Shown here piece by piece: positions 26,646 to 35,466 of a DNA stretch of 64,000 nt; position 1 is the first letter of the stretch, and each line of letters opens with the position of its first letter. The DNA comes from Flavobacteriaceae bacterium CRH (GTDB taxonomy: Bacteria; Bacteroidota; Bacteroidia; Flavobacteriales; Flavobacteriaceae). The position numbers and the translations under genes were made by a program. The stretch covers positions 29,377 to 93,376 of the forward strand of contig LMAJ01000020.1 of assembly GCA_001507425.1 (NCBI GenBank). The letters are read 5' to 3'. The notes under the pieces were generated by a model that saw only the letters and a list, made by a program, of their open reading frames with translations, did no database searches and was not told where the DNA came from.

Positions 26646-27626
26646 CTAATCCTGATTAATAAAATACAACTCCTTTTCATAATCAGCAATAGAAATCAAA
26701 GCATTATAAATATACTTTGCTACCAAAGCCCCACCATCAGTATTAATCAAATCAATATCATCTTCGGGAGTATGATATTGCGGATGTCCTCCGGTATGGA
26801 AACCGATAACAGATATTCCGGATTTGTAAAACGAAACATGATCAGATCCTCCCACTTCTCCGGCATGAACAACAGGATTAAGTCCGCTGTTTTCTCCTAG
26901 TTTTTTCATTAATTCGACTCCATCGGGAAAAGTTCCGGCGCCGCCCATGTAGATTTGTTTTTCGGTATTTAATCTTCCTACCATATCCATATTCAGCATT
27001 ACTTTTACGGCACTTTTTTCAACCGGTAAATGATTTACAAAATATTTAGAGCCTAATAAGCCTTCTTCTTCTCCGCTAAAAGAAATGAAAATAATGCTTC
27101 TTTTAGGTTTGATTTTAGATTTTGAAACTTCTTCTAAAATACACAACAAAGCCGAAACTCCGGATGCATTATCATCTGCTCCGTTATGAATCGCTACAAC
27201 ATCTTTCTTTTTACTGCCAGAAGTTTGTCCACCCCAACCCCAATGGTCGTAATGCGCTCCAATTACAATAAATTCATTTTTTAGATTTTCATCTGATCCT
27301 TCAAGATAGCCAACTACATTTTGAGTTGCAACACTATCTGATTTTGCTTTGTTTATTCCTGGCTTTACAAATAGTTTAAAAGATTGAAAATAATTCTCAT
27401 TAAATTCTTTTAAACCATATTTCTTAAAATATTTCTTAATGTATGCTGCAGCATCATTATTGCCTTTTGTTCCGGGAAAACGACCTTCCATCTTGTCTGA
27501 CGAAAGATATTTATCATGTTTGTAAAATGTTTTGGCATTTATTCCGTCCTGAGCATTTATGGTAATAGAAAAAAATAACGTTGTAATAAAACAGATTTTA
27601 TATTTTAAATATTGAAAGAGTGCCAT
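26646..27626 (-). CDS. M28-family zinc aminopeptidase
   Basis: A start at 27626 gives 326 residues with a signal peptide (about 1-25); the ATG 14 codons upstream lies in an intergenic repeat and is unlikely. The di-zinc ligands are present: H125 in GAHYDH, D151 in GADDNASG, E186/E187 in SGEEEG, D214 in LNMDMVG and H285 in YHTP. It removes N-terminal residues from peptides in the periplasm. Its position at the downstream end of the glycan locus suggests it may finish off peptides left after deglycosylation, though it could be independent. Confidence 0.87.
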   Translation of the reverse strand: MALFQYLKYKICFITTLFFSITINAQDGINAKTFYKHDKYLSSDKMEGRFPGTKGNNDAAAYIKKYFKKYGLKEFNENYFQSFKLFVKPGINKAKSDSVATQNVVGYLEGSDENLKNEFIVIGAHYDHWGWGGQTSGSKKKDVVAIHNGADDNASGVSALLCILEEVSKSKIKPKRSIIFISFSGEEEGLLGSKYFVNHLPVEKSAVKVMLNMDMVGRLNTEKQIYMGGAGTFPDGVELMKKLGENSGLNPVVHAGEVGGSDHVSFYKSGISVIGFHTGGHPQYHTPEDDIDLINTDGGALVAKYIYNALISIADYEKELYFINQD

Positions 27627-27643
27627 ATTAGGTTTATTAATTT

Positions 27644-27796
27644 TAACACATAGAGTCATAGTTTTCATAGCTTAGAAAAGGCGTTTCACTTGCATTAATA
27701 CATCCCGAAGCCTCGGGACTATGTTTAAGAAACTAGTTTCTTTTTATATTCTTTTTTTACCGATTTCTAAAAGTAAACCTATGTTTCTATGTGTTG
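27644..27796. repeat. Intergenic repeat with ACACATAG ends, copy 1
   Basis: It starts with TAACACATAGAGTCATAG and ends with CTATGTTTCTATGTGTTGA, an imperfect inverted repeat, and contains GGCGTTTCACTTGCATTAA in the middle. The same pieces recur at 47542-47632 and 48768-48860. It fills the gap between the M28 and BNR genes. Confidence 0.6.
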
Positions 27797-27822
27797 AATA
27801 TCTTTTTTTATGAATTACATAA

Positions 27823-28872
27823 TTATTTCGTCAAATCAAACGAAACATGTTTGATGTATTTTCTATTATAAGTATATAAAATATGAATTCTTTTATCTGA
27901 AGTTTGAATAATTGCGGGATAACTGAATTCACCTTCTGGCTGATATTCAAGATCGAAAAGTTTTGCCCAATGAATTCCATCATTTGAATGTTCTACATCA
28001 AGAACATTACGTCCGTTGAACCAGTCTTTTCCTTGTTTTAATGGATTATTAACCAACAGAAAAGATTGTTTAGATAAAGACAAAGCATCAATTCCTGAAT
28101 TTGAATTTACAACATTGATACTATCTGTCTGCTTCCAATTTTGTCCTTTATCTTCAGACCAGCTTGTAATTAGTTTATTATGTTTACTTCTGAATAACAT
28201 CTGGATTTTATTCGGATGAACTAAAAATGTAGGCTGAATAATCTCGAAGTTTTTAGTATCTGCTATCGCTATTTTTTTCCATGTATTGGTTTCTTCGTTG
28301 TAGGTTTCTACATGGCTTCTCCATAGGTTACCTTCTACACTTTCGGTACTGCTTCCGCACAAAATGATTCCGGGCGTTGCTTCGATAGGCTTATTTTTTA
28401 TTGGTCCTAAAATTCCTTCAGGCAAGTATTTAGGATCGCTCCAAGACTTTCCATTATCTTTAGAAGTAATCATGGCTCCAAACCATTCTCTCGGATTCTT
28501 TCCAACTTTATAAAACAGGTATAAAATTTCTTTTTTACTTTTAAATAAAACCGGATTCCAGCATGGCAAAGTATCTCCTTGTTTAATTAAGGGTTTAATA
28601 AGATTTTGGGGAGCAGACCAAGTTTTATTTTTATACGTAGAAAAATAAATCCCTACATCTTTTGCTCCTTCATATTTTCCGCCAAACCATGCCGCCATGA
28701 TTTCATTTGGTTTAATTTCGACCAATGTGGCTGCGTGACTATTAGTGGTAATAGGTTGAAGGGTAATAAAAGCATTTGTAATATGATACGCTTTTGGTTC
28801 TTGCGCTATTGCAGACCAGGAAACACATACTAAAACTAAAAATAGTATTGTATAATTAAATTTTGAAATCAT
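27823..28872 (-). CDS. BNR/Asp-box sialidase-like protein
   Basis: The 349-residue secreted protein (signal peptide about 1-23) is a six-bladed-propeller type of the BNR_2/sialidase superfamily. Two Asp boxes are visible: SKDNGKSWSD (about residue 138) and SEDKGQNWKQ (about 225). The segment NSHAATLVEIKPNEIMAAWFGG is typical of this family. Classical GH33 sialidases have an FRIP arginine motif, and none is seen here, so true sialidase activity is uncertain; other bacterial members of this fold act on different sugars. It is next to the sugar transporter and likely part of the glycan locus. Confidence 0.75.
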   Translation of the reverse strand: MISKFNYTILFLVLVCVSWSAIAQEPKAYHITNAFITLQPITTNSHAATLVEIKPNEIMAAWFGGKYEGAKDVGIYFSTYKNKTWSAPQNLIKPLIKQGDTLPCWNPVLFKSKKEILYLFYKVGKNPREWFGAMITSKDNGKSWSDPKYLPEGILGPIKNKPIEATPGIILCGSSTESVEGNLWRSHVETYNEETNTWKKIAIADTKNFEIIQPTFLVHPNKIQMLFRSKHNKLITSWSEDKGQNWKQTDSINVVNSNSGIDALSLSKQSFLLVNNPLKQGKDWFNGRNVLDVEHSNDGIHWAKLFDLEYQPEGEFSYPAIIQTSDKRIHILYTYNRKYIKHVSFDLTK

Positions 28873-28900
28873 TGTTTTTAATAAGAGTTACTAAAATATT

Positions 28901-28949
28901 AATTAAAAGCAAATCCTAAATAGTTTACACTCAGATTTTGCTTTTAATT
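28901..28949 (-). terminator. Hairpin after the FucP/NagP-type transporter
   Basis: AATTAAAAGCAAATC (28901-28915) is an inverted repeat of GATTTTGCTTTTAATT (28934-28949). It lies between the transporter stop (28964) and the BNR gene start (28872). A terminator or processing hairpin is likely; the trailing T-run is weak. Confidence 0.5.
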
Positions 28950-28963
28950 ATAATTACTAAGAT

Positions 28964-30286
28964 TTACTTTTTATTTAAACCTAACTTATGTCCCGCAACG
29001 GCATAATATAAAATAATGATATAACATGGCAGTAAAATCCAATATCCTTGGGTAGCGGCATTGGCAGTTGCTAAAGCTTCACTTACACCAGATGCTATCA
29101 TATCTGCTTTGTTTGAATCTACTAGTTTTCCATACAATGGAGGAATTACTGCTCCTCCTGAAATTGCCATAATCAACAATGCCGAAGCCGTTTTGGTAAA
29201 CTTACCCAATCCTTTTAGTGTTAATGGCCAAATCGCTGGCCATACAAGTGCATTCGCAATTCCTAAAGCGGCAACAAACAAAATAGAAACAAATCCGTGC
29301 GTAAATACGATACAAAAAGAGAATATGATTCCTAAAATTGCACTTACTCTTAATGCTAATGCCTGACTAATAAACTTCGGAATTAAAAACACTCCCAGTA
29401 TATAAGTTCCAACCATTGCCATTAATGTAAATGTGGTAAAAAATTTGGCATCGGCAGCAGGAAAACCTAATGAAATTCCGTATGCTATAATCGTATCTCC
29501 CGCAATTACCTCAACTCCTACGTACATAAAAAGGGTTAATACGCCTAACCATAAATGCGGAAATTGGAATATACTTGTTTTTGTTGTTTCGCCTTCTTTT
29601 GCTTCTTCAATTGGTTCTGCTTCAACATCTGGCAAAGGTGCTTTTAAGATTAAAACTCCTAGGACAAATAAAACAATAGCCATTATTAAATAAGGAGTTA
29701 CTACGCTATCAGCCATAGTATCTAATAGTTGTACTTTTTCTGCAGCACTTACAACAGTTAATTTTTGTTGAATTTCGTCTATTCCTGATAATAAAATAGC
29801 TCCAAAAATAAGTGAACCCAGAGCGCCCGCAATTTTATTGCAAATCCCCATAATGGAGATGCGTTTGGCAGCACTATCAATTGGTCCTAAAATAGTAATA
29901 TATGGGTTTGATGCTGTTTGTAGTAATGTCATTCCGGTACCCTGAATAAAAATCCCCATCAAAAACATCCAATAGGTTCTTGCTTCTGCAGCCGGTATAA
30001 ATATTAAAGCACCTAATCCTATAATAAATAATCCGAGTGACATTCCTTTTTTATATCCAATTTTTGATAGAATATAAGAAGCTGGCAATGCCATTACAAC
30101 AAATGAAATATAAGATGCTGATGCTACTAAAAGTGATTGTGCGGATGTTAATTCGTTTATGGTTTTCATAAACGGAATTAATGCTCCATTAATCCAGGTT
30201 ACAAATCCAAAAATAAAAAATAAACCTGCTATAATTATAATGGGGATTAATGTGTTTTTATTGTGAGATAATGTATTATTAGCCAT
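28964..30286 (-). CDS. Sugar MFS transporter (FucP/NagP type)
   Basis: The 440-residue protein has about 12 membrane helices and the FucP-family signatures: FGFVTWINGALIPF near residue 24, GTGMTLLQTASNPYITILGP near 115, and WPLTLKGLGKFTKTASALLI near 350. Family members import fucose, GlcNAc or glucose with protons. In a locus with two fucosidases, a hexosaminidase and NagB, GlcNAc or fucose is the likely cargo; no fucose catabolic genes are in the window, so GlcNAc is favoured. Confidence 0.88.
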   Translation of the reverse strand: MANNTLSHNKNTLIPIIIIAGLFFIFGFVTWINGALIPFMKTINELTSAQSLLVASASYISFVVMALPASYILSKIGYKKGMSLGLFIIGLGALIFIPAAEARTYWMFLMGIFIQGTGMTLLQTASNPYITILGPIDSAAKRISIMGICNKIAGALGSLIFGAILLSGIDEIQQKLTVVSAAEKVQLLDTMADSVVTPYLIMAIVLFVLGVLILKAPLPDVEAEPIEEAKEGETTKTSIFQFPHLWLGVLTLFMYVGVEVIAGDTIIAYGISLGFPAADAKFFTTFTLMAMVGTYILGVFLIPKFISQALALRVSAILGIIFSFCIVFTHGFVSILFVAALGIANALVWPAIWPLTLKGLGKFTKTASALLIMAISGGAVIPPLYGKLVDSNKADMIASGVSEALATANAATQGYWILLPCYIIILYYAVAGHKLGLNKK

Positions 30287-30410
30287 AATTATTCTTTTGT
30301 ATTGCGGTTATCATTCAGCATCATTTTCAATTTAAATTAAAAACTCTGATAACCATTTTTATTAAATTTCTGCTTAATTTTTTGTGTGGCTATTTTACAG
30401 ATAGTTGTAT

Positions 30411-30439
30411 AAAACAAAAGGAGAGTTACCTCTCCTTTT
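30411..30439 (-). terminator. Terminator after susCD
   Basis: AAAAGGAGAG and CTCTCCTTTT form a perfect 10-pair stem with a 4-base loop (30416-30439). On the minus strand it is followed by a T-rich tail. It lies 44 bases after the susD stop and separates susCD from the transporter gene. Confidence 0.75.
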
Positions 30440-30482
30440 ATCTCTAAGTAACGAATCTCTTTATCTTTACTTATTTTTTTAT

Positions 30483-32087
30483 TTATTTGATGTCCCACCA
30501 AAGTTTTGTTCCTCCTGAGTCCGGACCTCCAAGTTTTGTGATAGCATCTTGAACAGCTTCTCCGTTTGAAGAATATTCATTTGTAACAAAAATTACACGT
30601 TTCATTAAGCTTTTCCCTACTCCTGCTTCAACATTATCAGTGTTAATAATTGGGTAGATTACTTTTGCATCGCTTCTACGTAAATCAGCCCAAGCTTCCC
30701 AAGATTCAGGGAAAATAGCTAAATATTTCTGAACTGCGATCTGTGTACGTTGGTTTGCTTCAGAAGCATCCCAAGCCACAGGAAGTGTTACCGGAACTGT
30801 TTGTAACCCGATAGTTGGGTAAAGAGTTGCAGCAGATGGTACAGATGGTGTAGATGTTCCTTCAATATAATCAGCAATCGCATCTGCATCTGTAATACCC
30901 CATTGTCTCAATGATAATGCAATACCCTGCTCGTACAAAACTTGTGCAGTACCGCTCATATTCCATCCATTCAATGCACCTTCAGCTCTGCTTAAATAAT
31001 TTTCAGAAGCCATGAAGATTTCAATATTTTTAGTTTCGCTAAGAGTTCCGTTAGAACCGCTTCCTAATACGTCATTATTGAACATAGAGAAAGTTGTTGT
31101 TCCAAACTGACCTTGTAAACCTCCAACTGGTCGACCTCTATAAAATTGAGCTGCAGGCGCAGCTGTAGGATTAGCTGGTGCGAACCATTTAGCAAGTCTA
31201 GGATCATCATATCCTACAAGTAAACTTTCCATAGAAGCTGTCATATAATAACCCCACGCATTAACAATCATATTCATATTGTTTGGTGTAATATTACTAA
31301 CTTTAAAAGTAGCACTTTGCTCATTAGTTTCTATAACACCTGCTGCTACTGCAGCTTCTGCCTGAGTTTTTGCTTTTGCAGGTTCAATGTCAGAAATTCT
31401 TAATGCTAAACGCAATCTCATACTGTTTCCAAATCTTTTCCAGTTTGCTACATTTCCTCCATATACTCTGTCGTTAGGCTGAAGGATACCAACTGTAGTT
31501 GCTGAAGTAGCATTAAGTGTAGCATTAGCTTCGTCTAATAATTTGAAGAAATCTGTATAAATAGATTCTACACTATCATAAGGTACTTTTTCTTTTTTGT
31601 TTCCAGCTTCTGTATAAGGAATTGGACCATAAGCATCTACCATTTGATTGAACATGAATACCTTCCAGATTTTTAATACTGCAAGAGCTTCTGCATTTCC
31701 TTCAGATGCTTTAATTGCATTGTTTAAAGCCGGTACAGCAACTGTGTAAAATCTTAACCATCCACGTCCTTCGTAACCATTTACGAAAGCATTTCTTTCT
31801 GTACCATATCCACAACTAAGATATTGTGTAAAAGTAGACGGTAAAATACCTGTAGCAATACCCCAAGTACCCTGATCATCAACTCCCGGAGAAGAATAAG
31901 AACCATTGTGTATACCTGCATATAATGCTGATGCAAAAGCAGGACCTGCAAGAGTCTGATCTAACTGATCTTCGGTTAATGCATTTTTATTGGTATTTAT
32001 TTCATCAAAATCCTGTGTACAGCTTGAAAAAACAGCGAGCATCGACATGACAACTCCTATCGTTTTAATTTTATATTTGTTATTCAT
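30483..32087 (-). CDS. SusD-like (SusD_2 type) outer-membrane lipoprotein
   Basis: The 534-residue lipoprotein has a lipobox near residues 20-23 (FSSC). It starts with TQDFDEINTNKNALTEDQLD and carries KIWKVFMFNQMVDAYGPIPY near residue 150, as in the SusD-like_2 family, which is distinct from the SusD of the peptidase locus. The C-terminal part has KYLAIFPESWEAWADLRRS. It caps the SusC channel that follows upstream (17 bases apart) and binds the glycan or glycopeptide. Confidence 0.92.
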   Translation of the reverse strand: MNNKYKIKTIGVVMSMLAVFSSCTQDFDEINTNKNALTEDQLDQTLAGPAFASALYAGIHNGSYSSPGVDDQGTWGIATGILPSTFTQYLSCGYGTERNAFVNGYEGRGWLRFYTVAVPALNNAIKASEGNAEALAVLKIWKVFMFNQMVDAYGPIPYTEAGNKKEKVPYDSVESIYTDFFKLLDEANATLNATSATTVGILQPNDRVYGGNVANWKRFGNSMRLRLALRISDIEPAKAKTQAEAAVAAGVIETNEQSATFKVSNITPNNMNMIVNAWGYYMTASMESLLVGYDDPRLAKWFAPANPTAAPAAQFYRGRPVGGLQGQFGTTTFSMFNNDVLGSGSNGTLSETKNIEIFMASENYLSRAEGALNGWNMSGTAQVLYEQGIALSLRQWGITDADAIADYIEGTSTPSVPSAATLYPTIGLQTVPVTLPVAWDASEANQRTQIAVQKYLAIFPESWEAWADLRRSDAKVIYPIINTDNVEAGVGKSLMKRVIFVTNEYSSNGEAVQDAITKLGGPDSGGTKLWWDIK

Positions 32088-32104
32088 ATTATTTCTTTTT
32101 TAAA

Positions 32105-35100
32105 TTAAAATCCAAACTTAACATTCACACCATACTCTCTTGTTGAAGGAATATTGAAAGACTCTATACCTTGTAAGTTACCTGTACCTGCTCCAGCTTC
32201 CGGATCAAAGTATTTCGCTTTGTTTACGAAGAAGAATAAATTTCTTCCCACTAAAGAGAAATCAATACTTGCGAAACCAGTACTTTGTAACATACGTTTT
32301 GGTAATGAATAACCAAAAACAAGCTCTCTTAATCTGATGTTTGTTGCATCATAAATAAAAGGTTCTGCAACTGGAGTTCTTTGTCCAATAGCTGTCCAAT
32401 ATTGCTCTGCAGTAATACTTGTCGTATTTGGAGTATAAGTAGTTACACCACCAGTTGTCGTACCAACAACACCAGGAACAACAATTCCACCTTCTCTTCC
32501 TGCTAAAGTAACATCACTTACACCTAAACCAGCTTGTCTTGCCTGAGTATAAGAAATAACTTCTCCACCAATTCTAAAATCAACAAGGAAACTTAGTGAA
32601 AAATCTTTATATCTGAAATTATTTTTAAATCCAGCAGTCCAGTCAGGGTTAAAGTTACCTGCACGAACACTAAAATCATCTGTAGCTAAAGGTATACCGG
32701 CAGCATTTACAATAACTTGTCCATCCGGAGTTCTTTGGAATCCTTTGATGTATAAATCACCATATTCTCCTCCTTTAACAACTTTACTTCTAACCAATCT
32801 TCCATCACCAATGATCAATTCCTCTCTGTTATCATAGATAGAAGTAACTTTTGATTTATAAGAAGCATAATTCGCCATAATATCCCAAGAGAAATTTTCA
32901 GTTTGGATAGGAGTTGCAGTAAGCGTAAGCTCAATACCTTTGTTTTCAATATCTCCACCGTTTAACACCGCTCTTGAAGTTGAAGATGATTCTGGTGTAT
33001 TGATATAGAAAATCTGATCTGATGTTTTAGTATTAAAATATGTAAAATCTAATCCTAAACGGTTTTTCAAGAATCTAACATCTACACCAAACTCAGAAGA
33101 ACTTGACATCTCTGGTTTTAGGTTAGGATTTGCAGCTGTTGTTTGAGAATACAACATACCACCATTACCACCAATATAAGATAATTGAGAACTTGTTTGG
33201 TAAGGATCTGTATCATTACCAACTTTTGCGTAAGAACCTCTTACTTTTGCAAAACTAATAACTTCAGGTAAAGTAACCATATCAGATATTACAGCTGATA
33301 GACCTACTGAAGGATAAAAGAATGATCTGTTTTGAGAAGGCAATGCAGAAGACCAGTCATTTCTAGCTGTTAAATCCAAGAATAAATAGTTTCTGAACCC
33401 AATTTGAGAAAATCCATAAACAGAGTTAACCTGTTTTTCTGACATTGTTGAAGTAGAGGTAGCAGTTGCAACGTTTAACAAAGAAAAATAGTTTCTTTTA
33501 CTTAAAACTCCTCCAGATGTTAATGCAGAACTAGATTGTTTCAACATATTCGCACCAGCATTCAAACCAATGGTGAAATCTCCAAATTTTTCTTTATAAG
33601 AAAGTAATGCATCTGTATTGAATTCACTCACTAACTCAGTAGACTCACTGTAAGAACCTAAGTTATTGTTAAATGCTTTTGTAGCATATCTATTTCTAAC
33701 ATTTTTGTTAGTCATTTGATCTAAACCCGTTCTTACTTGTAAGCTTAAAGTATTTGTAATATCATATTTAAGAGAGGCAAGACCAATAAATCTGTTTCTT
33801 TTATCATCTCTTGAATCATCACGTAATGCAGACCAATAAGGGTTTCCTCCTGGAGATCCTGCTTCGTCTATGAAATAATTTTGTTGCAATTGCCCTGAAG
33901 CATCTGTATATTCAAAATCTCTGTATTCATTAAATTTAATACTACGAGGCAATAAATAAGCTGAAGTACCAATAGACTCTTCACCAGTTCTTAACAAGTT
34001 ATCGATATTCTGAACGATGTAGTTTGTTTTTACATCCAAAGAAAATTTATCAGATAATTTACTTGTCAATCTTAAGTTAAGATTGTGTCTGTCTAAAGCA
34101 TTTCCTTGTACAATACCTTCTGCACGAGTGTTTGTGTAAGAGAAATAACCTTGTGCTTTTTCATTTCCTGTAGTAACAGATATTGTATTAGCTAAGTTAT
34201 AACCTGTTTTGTAAAAGTCAATAACGTTATTTGGCTGTGGCGAATAATCTGTAGTCGCAGGTCCTGAATAATTAGGATTACGTTGTAACTGCCATGCTGA
34301 AACCTGACTTCCGTCTAACTTTCCTCCCCAGCTTGATACAGAGATCGGATTGTAAACTCCTCCATCTCCTTGTCCGTATTCATTTTGAAAATTTGTCAAA
34401 TTATAAGCTGTAGAAGCCATAAAGTTAGATGACAATGTAACAGATGTTTTACCTGCTTTTCCAGATTTTGTAGTAATGATAATTACACCATTACTCGCTC
34501 TGTTTCCATAAAGAGCTGCTGCAGATGGTCCTTTAAGAACAGTCATCGAAGCAATATCTTCAGGGTTAATGTTTGAGATACCATCAGGCTGAGTAGTTCC
34601 TCCTGTATCAATATCCGGATTACCAGTTGTAGTTCCGTTACTGATTGGCACACCATCTACAACGTACAAAGGTTGGTTATTACCATTAAGAGATCTATTC
34701 CCTCTTAATGTAATTCTAGATGAACTTCCTACACCATTTGAAGTTGTCGAGTAGTTAAGACCTGCCACTTTACCCGAAAGTGAGTTGGCAACGTTTAAAG
34801 ATCTTGCCTGAGAAACCTCAGCTACATCAATGTTTTGGGCAGAATAAGTTACAGCTTTTTTCTCTCTCTTGATACCAAGAGCTGTAACGACTACTTCTCC
34901 CAGCTGATGCGTGTCAGCACCTAAAGTCACATTAATAGTTGTTTGTCCTGCAACAGGTACTTCTTTTGAAGTAGAGCCAACATAAGAGAAAACTAAAATT
35001 GCTGACTGATTTGGAACGTTGATACTGAATTTACCATCAAAATCTGTCGATACACTCGTTTTTGTTCCTTTAACAACAACATTTGCTCCTGGAATTGGAA

Positions 35101-35212
35101 TCCCGCTTGAAGCATCTGTTATCATTCCCTTTATTGTTGTAGATTGAGCTTGAAGATTTTGAAATCCAAACAAGCAAACCACCAACAATAATTTTAGTAC
35201 GTCTTTAATCAT
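32105..35212 (-). CDS. SusC/RagA TonB-dependent transporter of the glycan locus
   Basis: A start at 35212 gives 1035 residues with a signal peptide (MIKDVLKLLLVVCLFGFQNL); the ATG nine codons upstream would spoil it. A carboxypeptidase-regulatory-like domain (about 25-100, IKGMITDASSGIPIPGANVV), a TonB-box/plug region (VVTALGIKREKKAVTYSAQ) and the barrel follow. There is no STN domain, so signalling does not run through a FecR/sigma pair, in contrast to the other SusC. It imports large oligosaccharides or glycopeptides. Two candidate operator motifs lie upstream of its start. Confidence 0.93.
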   Translation of the reverse strand: MIKDVLKLLLVVCLFGFQNLQAQSTTIKGMITDASSGIPIPGANVVVKGTKTSVSTDFDGKFSINVPNQSAILVFSYVGSTSKEVPVAGQTTINVTLGADTHQLGEVVVTALGIKREKKAVTYSAQNIDVAEVSQARSLNVANSLSGKVAGLNYSTTSNGVGSSSRITLRGNRSLNGNNQPLYVVDGVPISNGTTTGNPDIDTGGTTQPDGISNINPEDIASMTVLKGPSAAALYGNRASNGVIIITTKSGKAGKTSVTLSSNFMASTAYNLTNFQNEYGQGDGGVYNPISVSSWGGKLDGSQVSAWQLQRNPNYSGPATTDYSPQPNNVIDFYKTGYNLANTISVTTGNEKAQGYFSYTNTRAEGIVQGNALDRHNLNLRLTSKLSDKFSLDVKTNYIVQNIDNLLRTGEESIGTSAYLLPRSIKFNEYRDFEYTDASGQLQQNYFIDEAGSPGGNPYWSALRDDSRDDKRNRFIGLASLKYDITNTLSLQVRTGLDQMTNKNVRNRYATKAFNNNLGSYSESTELVSEFNTDALLSYKEKFGDFTIGLNAGANMLKQSSSALTSGGVLSKRNYFSLLNVATATSTSTMSEKQVNSVYGFSQIGFRNYLFLDLTARNDWSSALPSQNRSFFYPSVGLSAVISDMVTLPEVISFAKVRGSYAKVGNDTDPYQTSSQLSYIGGNGGMLYSQTTAANPNLKPEMSSSSEFGVDVRFLKNRLGLDFTYFNTKTSDQIFYINTPESSSTSRAVLNGGDIENKGIELTLTATPIQTENFSWDIMANYASYKSKVTSIYDNREELIIGDGRLVRSKVVKGGEYGDLYIKGFQRTPDGQVIVNAAGIPLATDDFSVRAGNFNPDWTAGFKNNFRYKDFSLSFLVDFRIGGEVISYTQARQAGLGVSDVTLAGREGGIVVPGVVGTTTGGVTTYTPNTTSITAEQYWTAIGQRTPVAEPFIYDATNIRLRELVFGYSLPKRMLQSTGFASIDFSLVGRNLFFFVNKAKYFDPEAGAGTGNLQGIESFNIPSTREYGVNVKFGF

Positions 35213-35230
35213 ATAGGTTGTTTTTTGAGT

Positions 35231-35298
35231 TAATAACATGTTAAATTTAAGGATCGCGTTTGTTAACTAAATCATTATTTCGACAAATGACATCTTTG
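35231..35298 (-). promoter_or_regulatory. Candidate operator region upstream of the glycan-locus susC
   Basis: TAATAACATGTTAA (35231-35244) is identical to 60659-60672 before nagB. TTCGACAAATGACATC at 35279-35294 resembles the elements before nagB and the second fucosidase. Both lie upstream of the susC start at 35212, at distances of about 19 and 67 bases. Confidence 0.45.
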
Positions 35299-35405
35299 AA
35301 AAGGTGTTGGTCAATTTTTTACTCTAAACCCCTTATTTTACTATTAAAATCCTTACGTTTTCTGGGCTTACGCTTTATTAATCTTTGCGTTTTGGTAATT
35401 TATTA

Positions 35406-35460
35406 AGCGAATATGAAGCAAAACACTTAAAACATTAAATATTTTGCTTTTCTATTCGCT
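35406..35460 (-). other. Imperfect long stem-loop between the GH3 gene and susC
   Basis: AGCGAAT and ATTCGCT at the ends, with AAGCAAAA and ATTTTGCTT inside, form an interrupted stem just after the GH3 stop (35467). It may terminate the GH3 transcript before the susC promoter. No clear T-run follows. Confidence 0.4.
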
Positions 35461-35466
35461 ATAATA

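Noticed and set aside
28529..28872. BNR protein considered as a true GH33 sialidase
   Set aside because: Asp boxes are present but no FRIP-type arginine motif was found, so only a sialidase-like call is made.
30306..30354. GGTTATCA and TGATAACC inverted repeat upstream of the FucP-type transporter
   Set aside because: Arms are 33 bases apart with an AT-rich middle and no repeat elsewhere; it may be an operator, but the evidence is too thin.
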